This document shows positions 1-7,998 of a stretch of 64,000 bases of DNA, piece by piece. The translations under genes and the position numbers were made by a program. Origin of the DNA: Acidobacteriota bacterium (GTDB taxonomy: Bacteria; Acidobacteriota; Terriglobia; Terriglobales; Acidobacteriaceae); assembly GCA_013289685.1 (NCBI GenBank), contig JABCZL010000019.1, positions 45,503 to 109,502 on the forward strand, in the 5' to 3' direction. The stretch's first letter is position 1. Each line of letters starts with the position of its first letter. Under the pieces are notes generated by a model. That model was not told the DNA's origin, did not search any database, and saw only the letters and a program-made list of their open reading frames with translations.

Positions 1-230
1 TCTGTTGGTGACTTGCCAATGATTCCCACAATGGCGACGAGCAGAACTATACCGCCCACGACTAACCACAAAATCTTGGACTGTTTCTTTGGTGGGGCAT
101 ACTGACGTGGGACTTGGGCTACATTCGACGAGGGAACAACTGGCGATGGAACTGGTGTTTGCGACTTCCCGCACGACTGGCAAAAGCGGACGTTGTCACC
201 AACAAGGGAGCCGCAATTCTGGCAGTACAT
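1..230 (-). CDS. Zinc-ribbon, single-TM membrane protein (partial)
   Basis: Reading leftwards from an ATG at 228-230, 76 codons are open to the window edge, so the C-terminus is missing. The N-terminus has two CxxC pairs (Cys3/Cys6 and Cys17/Cys20) of the short zinc-ribbon type seen in many small bacterial membrane proteins. A Pro/Ser/Val-rich linker (about 23-47) follows, then a Lys-rich stretch and a strongly hydrophobic segment (about 53-71) that should be a membrane helix. The zinc ribbon would face the cytoplasm. A purine-rich AGAGA precedes the ATG. The function is unknown; the domain order resembles zinc-ribbon-plus-TM proteins with a variable outer domain, which here lies outside the window. 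Confidence 0.75.
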   Translation of the reverse strand, partial: MYCQNCGSLVGDNVRFCQSCGKSQTPVPSPVVPSSNVAQVPRQYAPPKKQSKILWLVVGGIVLLVAIVGIIGKSPT

Positions 231-318
231 AATGTTTTTCTCTGTGTGGACAACTATCCGGGGGGAAGGTGGCGCAATTCTGACACTCCAGTGCCCCAAA
301 AGCAAATGACGCTCCCGT

Positions 319-504
319 TCAAAGATTCGTTTCGATGAGCGATTTGCCTGACTCTGGGCAGTGCCAAGCTGCCATAACCGGGTCTGGATGACCGTATGGG
401 TTTGGTTCTATAGGCTTGATGGTTTGCTGGACAAGAGGAACTTTATGCAACTTGCAAATCCGGGTGCCGTCTTTATCGAAGGCAATTCCACATTCCTGAG
501 CCAT
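319..504 (-). CDS. Small hypothetical protein, 61 aa
   Basis: A short reading frame on the same strand as its two neighbours. The product has scattered Cys and His residues (Cys5, Cys17, His20, His39, His48, Cys49) that might bind a metal, but the spacing fits no family I recognise. There is no membrane segment and no signal peptide. The ATG has no clear Shine-Dalgarno sequence. It lies in a stretch that looks less GC-rich than the window beyond 2.2 kb, in keeping with accessory DNA. It could be chance, but its position in a row of minus-strand genes favours a real gene. Confidence 0.4.
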   Translation of the reverse strand: MAQECGIAFDKDGTRICKLHKVPLVQQTIKPIEPNPYGHPDPVMAAWHCPESGKSLIETNL

Positions 505-628
505 GAATTTGATTGTAGGCTATCACCCCGACCTGCCTTCTACTGCACGGCGGATCGCACGGAATCTTCGACAGGCTGCACGTAGTTGATCTGCGTGGTG
601 TCCGGCTTGGCTGCTGGGCTGTTTGAAT

Positions 629-880
629 TCATCTTCGATCTCGACTCTTCAACCGATAGTAAATGTTCTGCGAGTCTGCTTCGCCATTTGGTTCAACGTA
701 TTCGTATACCTCCTCTAATGGCACTCGAAGATAACGAGCTTTTCCATCGTCTTCATAGAGATCGCGGGTATATTCTTCCCCGCCTTCACGATGAAAGATA
801 AACACCCGTGGATTTCTAGTAGGCCATGTACTTGCCTTATTGAATCTTCCGAAGAGTTCCGTTACCTGCTCATTCGTCAT
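629..880 (-). CDS. Hypothetical protein, 83 aa
   Basis: A small soluble acidic protein with no Cys, no membrane segment and no recognised domain. The N-terminus (TNEQVTELFGRFNKA) looks helical; the middle is rich in Glu, Asp, Tyr and Arg and likely mixed alpha/beta. The start is well supported: GGAGGGAG lies about seven bases before the ATG at 878-880. It reads away from tRNA-Leu and belongs to the group of small cargo-like genes at the left edge. Function cannot be assigned. Confidence 0.6.
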   Translation of the reverse strand: MTNEQVTELFGRFNKASTWPTRNPRVFIFHREGGEEYTRDLYEDDGKARYLRVPLEEVYEYVEPNGEADSQNIYYRLKSRDRR

Positions 881-942
881 CCTGAACTCCCTCCGTTCCG
901 TGTTTATACTCCAGACGTGTGGAATGTTAAACTTTCAAACAT

Positions 943-1029
943 GCGGGGTTGGCGGAACTGGCAGACGCGATGGCCTTAGGAGCCATTAGCCGAAAGGCTG
1001 TGCAGGTTCAAGTCCTGTACCCCGCACCA
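943..1029 (+). tRNA. tRNA-Leu (anticodon UAG)
   Basis: A complete class II tRNA. The acceptor strand GCGGGGT (943-949) pairs with ACCCCGC (1019-1025), followed by A and an encoded CCA (1027-1029). The anticodon stem ATGGC/GCCAT encloses loop CTTAGGA, giving anticodon TAG at 977-979. A long variable arm (AGCC-GAAA-GGCT) and the T arm GCAGG-TTCAAGT-CCTGT are intact. The integrase gene ends one base beyond the CCA, so this tRNA is a candidate attachment site. Confidence 0.95.
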
Positions 1030-1030
1030 T

Positions 1031-2092
1031 CTAAACATTGGCCTGCCCCATCTTTCCAATCGCATTTTCCAGCAACGCGGGCGTCGGGTGTACGTATTTC
1101 TGAGAAATCACGATGCTGCTGTGCCCAGCGAGCCTCTGGATTTCAAAGGCACCCACCCCGCTCTCTCCAAGCCGCGTGCAAAACGTGTGGCGCGTGCTAT
1201 GCGCTACGCAGTCGTCTGGCAGTTTCATGGCGTCACGCAGCACCCTGAACTGTTCACTCGCCCAGTGGCGTGACAACTGTTCATCATTATTATTCTTGGC
1301 AGGAAACACGTACCTAGACTTTGACTTTTCCTTGATGTTCTCCAGAATGCCGCGTGCTCTGGCCGTGAGGGGGACGTGGCGCTTCGCGTACTTGCTCTTG
1401 CCCTTCTCAATGTAAACCCAACCCAGCGTTGCGCCCGACTTCGGCTCCAAGCCAACGTGCTCCCACGTCAAGGCACACGCTTCGCTGATCCGCAGACCAG
1501 TGTCAATCAGGAACGGTAAGGCGTTGCGGAGAAATGACGTGCAGTCCTCGTGGGCCAGCATCTTCGTGAGCAGTTCCTCTTTAATGACGAACTCGCGCTG
1601 GCGTTCCCCCGGTAGCAGCTTGATCTTCGGTGCCTTCCTAATCAACTTCCAATCCTCAGCCATTCGCAAGGCTCGACGCAGCGTGCGTAGCGATGCGTTG
1701 ATCCTTGCAGGGCCGACTTCTTTGCTTCGGCGCTGAATCCATTCTTCGATAACGGCAGGAGTGATGCTGGACAAATACGCTGTGCCGATCTCTACTCCCG
1801 GCCACAGCAATTGTTGATAAGCCTGTTTGTAAAACTCAACTGTGCGTGGAGATTTGACGTTGTTTGCGAGGTACGCAAAGAATCGGTCTTTGAATGTGTT
1901 GAGGGATAGTGGGCGCTCTTGGCGCACCTGCTTGACTGTGGAAAGTTCGCCTGTATCATTGATGGCAGTCAGCCAACGGGCTTCGACACTCTGTGCGCCC
2001 ACTTTGGTTTTCTGTTTGGTGCTGCGATCTATGCGTTCGCCATTACGAACAATCCGTGACCACCAGATGCCACCACGCTTGTACAGGCTCAT
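1031..2092 (-). CDS. Tyrosine recombinase / integrase
   Basis: A site-specific DNA recombinase of the phage/island integrase family that would cut and rejoin att sites via a covalent tyrosine intermediate. An N-terminal SAM-like core-binding domain (about 60-150) precedes the catalytic domain. Counting from the chosen start, the catalytic set is Arg201 (DTGLR), Lys230 in the beta-hairpin, His298/Arg301 (HSTR), His324 (AGH) and Tyr333 (KYVHP), all present, so the enzyme looks active. I prefer the ATG at 2090-2092, preceded by GAGAGG, over one four codons upstream. Its stop lies one base from the tRNA-Leu 3' end, a classic arrangement for tRNA-targeting integrases. No excisionase or other mobility gene is visible. 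Confidence 0.92.
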   Translation of the reverse strand: MSLYKRGGIWWSRIVRNGERIDRSTKQKTKVGAQSVEARWLTAINDTGELSTVKQVRQERPLSLNTFKDRFFAYLANNVKSPRTVEFYKQAYQQLLWPGVEIGTAYLSSITPAVIEEWIQRRSKEVGPARINASLRTLRRALRMAEDWKLIRKAPKIKLLPGERQREFVIKEELLTKMLAHEDCTSFLRNALPFLIDTGLRISEACALTWEHVGLEPKSGATLGWVYIEKGKSKYAKRHVPLTARARGILENIKEKSKSRYVFPAKNNNDEQLSRHWASEQFRVLRDAMKLPDDCVAHSTRHTFCTRLGESGVGAFEIQRLAGHSSIVISQKYVHPTPALLENAIGKMGQANV

Positions 2093-2186
2093 TGTGCCTC
2101 TCAAAAATCCCTGCCTACAGTGTGCCTACAGTTATGCCGCTGGTTCAGCATATCGCATTGATTCTAAAGAGGCAACTGAAATTAAC

Positions 2187-2246
2187 AACCAGACTTAGGA
2201 TCTGGCGGGTAAAACCGTGGGGGTTCGAGTCCCCCCTTTCGCACCA
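2187..2246 (+). pseudogene. tRNA-Leu(UAG)-like 3' portion, 5' half missing
   Basis: A perfect anticodon arm (CCAGA 2189-2193, loop CTTAGGA 2194-2200, TCTGG 2201-2205; anticodon TAG), a variable arm, a T arm GGGGG-TTCGAGT-CCCCC, an acceptor 3' strand CTTTCGC and an encoded CCA (2244-2246) are all present. The matching 5' strand GCGAAAG and a proper D arm are absent. The preceding bases (about 2162-2186) retain only AAAG.GGC and AACTG fragments reminiscent of a tRNA-Leu 5' half. This is what a tRNA cut by integration near the anticodon arm looks like: an attR-type remnant with the intact copy expected elsewhere. It is not the displaced half of the tRNA at 943-1029, because the acceptor and T arms differ. 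Confidence 0.75.
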
Positions 2247-2256
2247 AAGCTCCTCG

Positions 2257-4152
2257 CTACCGCACGCTGAACACGCCTAAGGTCTGGGCCGGCAGAGAGA
2301 CGCGCACTTTGCCGCCGACCAGCTCCGCGGCGCTGCTCCCAAAAACTGTCTGGAACTGGTGGGCAGTTTCCAGCGGCGTGTTATCGACGGGAATATTCAG
2401 TTCAACCGTCTTTGGAGCGTTGTTGTACACCACCAGCAGGTTGTCTTCCGGCAGTTCACGCAGGAAAGCGTAGTAGGTGTCGTCCCATCCGATGTGCCAC
2501 TGCTTTCCGGTGCGCAGCGCGGGGTGGCTCTTGCGCAGTGCCAGCAGCGACTGCACGTAGGCGAATACATCTTGCTGCTCGGCGGTGCGGCCGCTGGCGG
2601 TGAAGGCGTTGCGCGGGTCGCCCGGGAAACCTCCCGGAAAATCACGCCGGTTGTCGGGATCATTGCCGCCCGGCATGGCGATTTCATCTCCAGAATAAAT
2701 CTGTGGAATCCCGCGCAAGGTCAGCAGCAGTGACAATGCGGCTTTCAGTTTGGCAGGGTCACTGCCCTTTTCACTGACAAAGCGCGTCTGGTCGTGGTTG
2801 CCGATAAATGTGACCAGCATATCCGGATGCGGATAGAGTTCGTCGTGCCGCAGAACGTCGACGACCTTCTTCATCGATGCGCCCCCGATGACCACGTCGC
2901 GCACGCCGTAGTAGAGCGGAAAATCGAAGACCGTAGCGAGGCCCGTGTCGATGCCATCGAACTGTTTTCGTCCGCCTTCAAAGAATGCGGTGATGGCCGA
3001 ATCGCCATCCGCCACTTCGCCGATGTCGTTGATTTTTGGATAGACCTGATGCAGCCGCTCGTGCCATCCGCTCCAGAACTGGCGCGTGGAATAGGGGAAG
3101 GTGTCCAGACGAAAGCCGTCCAGTTGCGCGATCTCGGTCCACCACATCGCATTCTGCGCCAGATAGAGCGCGAGCGCGGGATCGTCCGGATTCAGATCGG
3201 GCAATCTCCCGGCAAACCAGCCGTCGAGCGTGTTGAGATATTCGCGCGGCGAAGCGTGCGGATCGACCAGCCCGTTGAACGAATACGCGGGTTCCAGATG
3301 ATGCGCCGGCGTGCCATGAAACCAGGTGGGCGTCGGTGGATCGTTGGCCCAGGGATGATGAGGGCCGGTGTGATTGACGACGTAATCGATCAGCACCTTT
3401 ATGCCCAGCCGGTGAGCCTCGGCCACCAGCGCCTGGTATTCCGCCATGGAGCCCATGTGGTCGTCGAGGGCGTAGAAATCGACGACATGGTAACCGTGGT
3501 AGTCGGAGTCGGTATTCTTCCAGACCGGAGTGAGCCACAGCGCCGTCACACCGAGATCGTGCAGGTATCCCAGATGCTCGCGAATGCCGCGCAGATCGCC
3601 GCCGTGATATGCCATGGGATTGTTGCGGTCATATTTCGCGGCGGCGCTCGAACCGGTAGGCCGATCGTTGTTAGGCCCGTCGTTGCTAGGCCGATCATTC
3701 GACGGATCGCCGTCGGCGAAGCGATCGGGCATGATCAGGTAGATGACGTCGTCGCGAGAAATGCCTTCGAAACGGCCATGGGAGTCCGCCCGCGCCAGCA
3801 GCGGCAACGACACCGTCGTCGATCCCCCCGCAGTGATCAGACGCAAAGGAACAGTTCCCGAAGCCACATCGGGACTGAGTTCGAGGTGGACGAAGAGATA
3901 GTGCCCGTTGGCTGAAGCTTCCACGCCGAGCGAAGTCAGACCCTTCGTCGGGCTTTCCACCCGCGCTCCGCTCAGATTTTCGCCGGTGAGCAGCAGCGTG
4001 AGCGAGGGAGTGTAATTTACCCACCAGTTGGGCGGCTCGATCTTCTGAACTACTGGGCCTTGCCCGGCGCCGGCGTCCGACTGCGGCCATGCCGGCAGCG
4101 TGAGCAGACATAGCAGGATCAGCGACAGCGCAATGGCACGTTTGTTTTTCAT
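2257..4152 (-). CDS. Exported GH13 alpha-amylase family enzyme (cyclomaltodextrinase-like)
   Basis: Predicted to hydrolyse cyclomaltodextrins or maltooligosaccharides in the periplasm. A signal peptide (1-24, ending AWPQ) is followed by a beta-sandwich N-domain (about 33-120) like that of cyclomaltodextrinases, then the TIM barrel. Region I is DYVVNH (256-261). The nucleophile is Asp350 in GFRLD, the acid/base Glu379 in DIGE, and the third acid Asp454 in GNHD. A C-terminal beta domain ends near residue 631. The loop after PDRFADGD carries a three-unit five-residue repeat. Maltose-type transporter and MalQ genes follow beyond the adjacent receptor, supporting a maltodextrin role. Substrate choice within GH13 is inferred. 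Confidence 0.93.
   Translation of the reverse strand: MKNKRAIALSLILLCLLTLPAWPQSDAGAGQGPVVQKIEPPNWWVNYTPSLTLLLTGENLSGARVESPTKGLTSLGVEASANGHYLFVHLELSPDVASGTVPLRLITAGGSTTVSLPLLARADSHGRFEGISRDDVIYLIMPDRFADGDPSNDRPSNDGPNNDRPTGSSAAAKYDRNNPMAYHGGDLRGIREHLGYLHDLGVTALWLTPVWKNTDSDYHGYHVVDFYALDDHMGSMAEYQALVAEAHRLGIKVLIDYVVNHTGPHHPWANDPPTPTWFHGTPAHHLEPAYSFNGLVDPHASPREYLNTLDGWFAGRLPDLNPDDPALALYLAQNAMWWTEIAQLDGFRLDTFPYSTRQFWSGWHERLHQVYPKINDIGEVADGDSAITAFFEGGRKQFDGIDTGLATVFDFPLYYGVRDVVIGGASMKKVVDVLRHDELYPHPDMLVTFIGNHDQTRFVSEKGSDPAKLKAALSLLLTLRGIPQIYSGDEIAMPGGNDPDNRRDFPGGFPGDPRNAFTASGRTAEQQDVFAYVQSLLALRKSHPALRTGKQWHIGWDDTYYAFLRELPEDNLLVVYNNAPKTVELNIPVDNTPLETAHQFQTVFGSSAAELVGGKVRVSLPAQTLGVFSVR
3661..3705. repeat. 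Three in-frame 15-bp tandem units inside the GH13 gene
   Basis: Three consecutive 15-bp units (3661-3675, 3676-3690, 3691-3705) encode the repeated peptide PSNDR/PSNDG/PNNDR in a surface loop after the first barrel strand. The units differ at a few bases, so the expansion is not brand new. The reading frame is kept. Confidence 0.8.
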
Positions 4153-4262
4153 GGCGGTAACCGCCGGCCCGGATTCAGGCAGACCCCACCCAGCAACGCG
4201 GACAAAACAATTCCGATAGAACAGCCGCGAGCGTAACCTGCTGCACGGCTCACGCGGATCAA

Positions 4263-4295
4263 GAGACGCTTGCGAACTTGGTTCTCAAGCGTCTC
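4263..4295 (-). terminator. Terminator-like hairpin after the TonB receptor gene
   Basis: GAGACGCTTG (4263-4272) and CAAGCGTCTC (4286-4295) are perfectly complementary over 10 bp with a 13-base loop. The hairpin starts about a dozen bases beyond the receptor stop codon on the minus strand. The downstream U-tract is poor (TTGATC), so it may act as an mRNA 3' stabiliser rather than a full intrinsic terminator. Confidence 0.6.
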
Positions 4296-4306
4296 CCGAC
4301 CGTAGG

Positions 4307-7300
4307 TTAGAAGGTCACGCGCACCGCGAGTTCGAGCTCCCGGTTGGTGGGCGATAGCCGAGGCGTCGTCAGAATTCCGAAATCGCCGTTGTTGTAGTTG
4401 TTGTCCGGCGGGTTGAACTGGGGTGTATTGGTCAGGTTATAAACCTGGGCACGCAACTCCGTCTTCACTCGTTCGACGATAGTAAAGCTCTTGACGAGCG
4501 ACATATCCCAGGTGTGGGTTCCTGGTCCTGGAAAAGCGTTTTTTGGAAGAGTGCCGACGAGCCCTGCAGGATTCGTGAACGCTCCCGGCGCACATTTGAT
4601 CCAGACAAAATCGGACACGCCTGTGGTGCATCCCCCGTGGTAATCGGGGCGGCCGTTCGGGCCGCTCGAGCCTGTGATGTCAATCGGCGTTCCGGTGGCC
4701 AGAATAATGATGTTATTCAACTGCCAGCCGCCAATCACGTAGTCGACCGCCCTGGACGCGCCGTTGCCGAACATCTTTCCGCGTCCAAACGGTAGCTCAT
4801 AGATCACGCTGCCAGCGAACAATTGACGCTGATCGTTGCTCGAGTTGCCCTGTTGATACTGCAGCAATGGCGTACCGTTCGCGCCCACCACAATACCCCC
4901 GGCGCCTCCCAGCGCAGACGCGGAGTTATCCAGTGTGTGCGACCAGGTATAGGCCGCGGTGACGTTGAGTCCTGCGCTCATCCGGCGAGTCAACTTGGCC
5001 TGTAAGCTGTTGTAGTTTCCGCTGCCGATCATCGCGTATTCGTTGATGGCGCCCACGCCGTTCGGGTTGATGGCACCTCCAGCTGGGAACCAGCTGGTGG
5101 ATGGATTCGAGCCTAGAGCCGTCTGATTCGCGTTGAAGGGGGTCGAGAGGTTCCCCATGTTTGTCCCAACGTAGGCCAAGTCGAAGGATGTCTTGCTATC
5201 CAAGGCTTGCTCGAGTTGTATGTTCCATTCCTGGATGTGCGAGTTCGGACTGTTCTTAGGGTAATAAATCACGTTATCAGTGTTGTTCACGGCATTCGGC
5301 TTGATACCGACTTTAGGCGGCAGGGCTCCGGTAGCCTGAGTCGGATCGGTGCTTCCGGCGGCCCCGGCTCCGGCAAAAGTGAAGCGATAGCCCGTCCCGC
5401 AGCTTACCTGTCCCGTCACCACCGGGCAGGAGTAGAAGGTTTGGGAACCGTTGAAGTCGGGGTTGTTGGAGAGTTGATTGGCAACGCCGCCACGGTCCAG
5501 GTAGTAGAACAGGCCATAGCCGCCACGGATCACGGTTTTGCCAGTGCCAAACAGATCGTAGGCGAACCCGATGCGCGGACCGAAATTGTGCTTCGGTGTA
5601 TCCACCAGAGAGGCGTTGTAACCAGGGGCTGCGCCGGCCTCAATCAGCTCCCCCGTCGCGGGATTGAAGTTGGACTGGTGGTTGCTGGCTTCGCTCGGCC
5701 AGGTGAAGAGGTCGTATCGCAGGCCAAGGTTTAGGGTCAGCTTGTGGCTGACGCGCCAGTCGTCCTGGCCAAAGAAGCCGTTCTCCCAGCTCCGTGTCTC
5801 GTAGTACCCGGAGAATCCTCCGACCGTATAGGCGCCCGAGAAGCCCGCAACCAACTCAGAGCTCTCATAACCGGTGAAGGTGCCATGGCCCGAGGTTTTT
5901 GCGGGATATGCGCCGAAGTTGCCGTCGTCGATCCAGAAGTAGCCTTTGGCGTTGTTCCCCTGGTCCCAATTCACATCGCGATGAATGATGTTGGCGCCAA
6001 ACTTGAAGGTGTGCTTTCCCTTGATCCAGCTCACCGAATCGCTGAACTGCTGGGTAGGCTCAATAATGAGATAGGGGCCGCCGTCACCGATATAACTTAG
6101 GTTCCCATACCAGCCGCCAATGATAGGCATGCCGCCGAGCAGCGGAGAAGTGTTGGCATTTTGAATGCCGATGTTGGCCGCCGTCGGAACGCTGGCGTTG
6201 GGCTGCTGGTATCCGAGAAGATCGCGAATGTAGCCGTAGTGGAACTCGTTGATGATCGTTGGGCTAAGAACATGGGTCCAACCCACAGCGACCTGGCGCG
6301 GATGGGAGGGGTTGGTGCCGCCGCCGGAGGGCAGGTTGTGAGACGAGTCCTTCAGAACTTGCGTGCCATTCAGGAAATCGGTGCCCAGGCTGTAACGGCC
6401 GAAGACAGTGTCCTTGGAAGTGGGCACAAAGTCCAGGCGCCCGTCGTAATCGTTCATATTGATGACGTTCTGTTCTACTTGGCTGAAGTTAAGGTCGTTG
6501 GTCGCGACGTTCGCAGTCGGGTTATTCGGAAGTGGAAACAAGTTCAGATAGCTGATCCCGGGCTGAATCTGGTTGGCAGACGGAATGATATTGATGCTCG
6601 GGCCTGCTACGTCGTTGACCGTGTCCCAACCGAAGGGCAGACAGGTCTGGGGATTGAAGATGTATCCGTATCCAGCAGAAAGGAACGCGTTGGGCTGGGC
6701 GGCCATGGCGGCGGCGCAACCCGGCAGCCCGGAATAGGGCAGACTGGTTGCCGTTCCCGTTCCGGTCGGGCTGTACAGTTCACTGAAATTGCCCTGGCGC
6801 ATAAGCGCCGTCGGTACTCGGGTGTTGTCAACGCCTGCCGGTAGATTCTGACGCCAGCCCTGATAGTCGAGGAAAGCGAACACCTTGTTCTTCCAGATTG
6901 GTCCACCCAGCGAGGCGCCAAACTGATTGCGGCTCAGTTCGGGAGCGGGGAAAACGGTCGGGGGTGTAGTCTGCGGAGTAACTTGGAAGACATCCGCAGC
7001 AGCGATCTTGGAACGGTTAAACCAATAGCCCACACCGTGAATTTGGTTGGTCCCGGACTTGGTGGCAACCTGGACGACGCCGCCACCAGCGCGGCCAAAC
7101 TCTGCCGGGGAGACACTCGTCGTCGTTTTGAATTCTTCAATATCTTCGATTGCCGGGATGATGACCAGGGTGTTGACCATGGAATCGTTATTGTCGATGC
7201 CGTCCATTATGTAGTTATTGGCCTGAGGCCGCAGACCATTGACGGCCAGTGCGCCGCCCCCGGATTCGTAGTTGCGCCAGGTCTCGGCTGCCGGCCTCCC

Positions 7301-7822
7301 AAACGCGACGCCGGCGGCGTTATCCGAGTAATTGCCGCGGCTGACGCCAGGGGTCAGCAGGGCGAGCGAGGTAAAATTGCGGCCGTTGAGCGGAAGGTCC
7401 ACTACCTCGCGTCCCTGGATCACTTCGCCCGCGCTGGAAGTGGCCGTATCGACGAGGGGAACGGTGTTAGTCACGTCCACGGTGACCGAGGCGGAGCCGG
7501 TTTGCAGCTTCAGGCTGATCTCTTGGACTTGAGAAACATCGAGGGCAACATCGGCAGTTTCCGTCTTAAATCCGTCCTGCTTGACCTCAACATGGTACTT
7601 TCCGACGGGCAGCCCGTTGACGACATAGTCACCCGCACCGCCCGTCTTCGCGGTTACGGTCCGTCCGGTTGCGGTGTCGGTCACGGTAACGGTGGCGTTC
7701 GGGATGACGGCGCCGGTAGGATCAGTGATCGTTCCGTAGAGTCGGGCTGTATCGGTCTGGGCCATCGTCAAGCCGGCCAGGCACAGCACAACAACGAGCG
7801 ACAGAAACAATTTGGTCTTCAA
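4307..7822 (-). CDS. Oar-type TonB-dependent receptor (1171 aa)
   Basis: An outer-membrane protein that probably captures an oligosaccharide for TonB-driven import. A signal peptide (1-21, ending TMAQ) is followed by a carboxypeptidase-regulatory-like Ig domain (about 25-112), then a plug region with VVDLPLNGRNF and NGLRPQANNYIMDGIDNND, then a long C-terminal beta barrel ending in LAVRVTF, the typical outer-membrane terminal strand with final Phe. Length and order fit the acidobacterial Oar/TBDR family. The start is a TTG at 7820-7822 with GGAGG five bases upstream. It lies between the GH13 enzyme and a divergently transcribed membrane-anchored regulator, so maltodextrin or a related glucan is the most likely ligand (inference). 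Confidence 0.93.
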   Translation of the reverse strand: MKTKLFLSLVVVLCLAGLTMAQTDTARLYGTITDPTGAVIPNATVTVTDTATGRTVTAKTGGAGDYVVNGLPVGKYHVEVKQDGFKTETADVALDVSQVQEISLKLQTGSASVTVDVTNTVPLVDTATSSAGEVIQGREVVDLPLNGRNFTSLALLTPGVSRGNYSDNAAGVAFGRPAAETWRNYESGGGALAVNGLRPQANNYIMDGIDNNDSMVNTLVIIPAIEDIEEFKTTTSVSPAEFGRAGGGVVQVATKSGTNQIHGVGYWFNRSKIAAADVFQVTPQTTPPTVFPAPELSRNQFGASLGGPIWKNKVFAFLDYQGWRQNLPAGVDNTRVPTALMRQGNFSELYSPTGTGTATSLPYSGLPGCAAAMAAQPNAFLSAGYGYIFNPQTCLPFGWDTVNDVAGPSINIIPSANQIQPGISYLNLFPLPNNPTANVATNDLNFSQVEQNVINMNDYDGRLDFVPTSKDTVFGRYSLGTDFLNGTQVLKDSSHNLPSGGGTNPSHPRQVAVGWTHVLSPTIINEFHYGYIRDLLGYQQPNASVPTAANIGIQNANTSPLLGGMPIIGGWYGNLSYIGDGGPYLIIEPTQQFSDSVSWIKGKHTFKFGANIIHRDVNWDQGNNAKGYFWIDDGNFGAYPAKTSGHGTFTGYESSELVAGFSGAYTVGGFSGYYETRSWENGFFGQDDWRVSHKLTLNLGLRYDLFTWPSEASNHQSNFNPATGELIEAGAAPGYNASLVDTPKHNFGPRIGFAYDLFGTGKTVIRGGYGLFYYLDRGGVANQLSNNPDFNGSQTFYSCPVVTGQVSCGTGYRFTFAGAGAAGSTDPTQATGALPPKVGIKPNAVNNTDNVIYYPKNSPNSHIQEWNIQLEQALDSKTSFDLAYVGTNMGNLSTPFNANQTALGSNPSTSWFPAGGAINPNGVGAINEYAMIGSGNYNSLQAKLTRRMSAGLNVTAAYTWSHTLDNSASALGGAGGIVVGANGTPLLQYQQGNSSNDQRQLFAGSVIYELPFGRGKMFGNGASRAVDYVIGGWQLNNIIILATGTPIDITGSSGPNGRPDYHGGCTTGVSDFVWIKCAPGAFTNPAGLVGTLPKNAFPGPGTHTWDMSLVKSFTIVERVKTELRAQVYNLTNTPQFNPPDNNYNNGDFGILTTPRLSPTNRELELAVRVTF

Positions 7823-7896
7823 AGGTTCCTCCGGTTCGGGGGCGTGGGAGACGCAGGAATTTCTCCACGCCCGCCTGAGAATTGCAAGTTGTAGTG

Positions 7897-7972
7897 CATT
7901 AGGATTACCGGCGGACGTTTCACTAGGTTTCTATACGGTTACCGGAGTAAAATGCCGTTGTTGCATTAGGAT
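7897..7972. promoter_or_regulatory. Paired 10-11-bp direct repeats in the divergent receptor/regulator promoter region
   Basis: GCATTAGGAT occurs at 7897-7906 and again at 7963-7972 (11 bp counting the preceding T), 66 bp apart. Between them TTACCGG also occurs twice (7906-7912 and 7939-7945). The region separates the receptor start (7822) from the regulator start (7999). Repeated half-sites in a divergent promoter next to a winged-helix-type regulator suggest operator sites; this is inference. Confidence 0.5.
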
Positions 7973-7998
7973 ACGATCCCACGTTACGTCGGTGTTAA

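Noticed and set aside
943..2246. Interpretation of 2187-2246 as the displaced 3' half of the tRNA at 943-1029
   Set aside because: The acceptor, T and variable arms differ; only the anticodon loop and CGCACCA are shared, and the first tRNA is self-consistent.
2794..3915. Plus-strand open frame of 373 codons
   Set aside because: Antisense to the GH13 gene, no recognisable domain.
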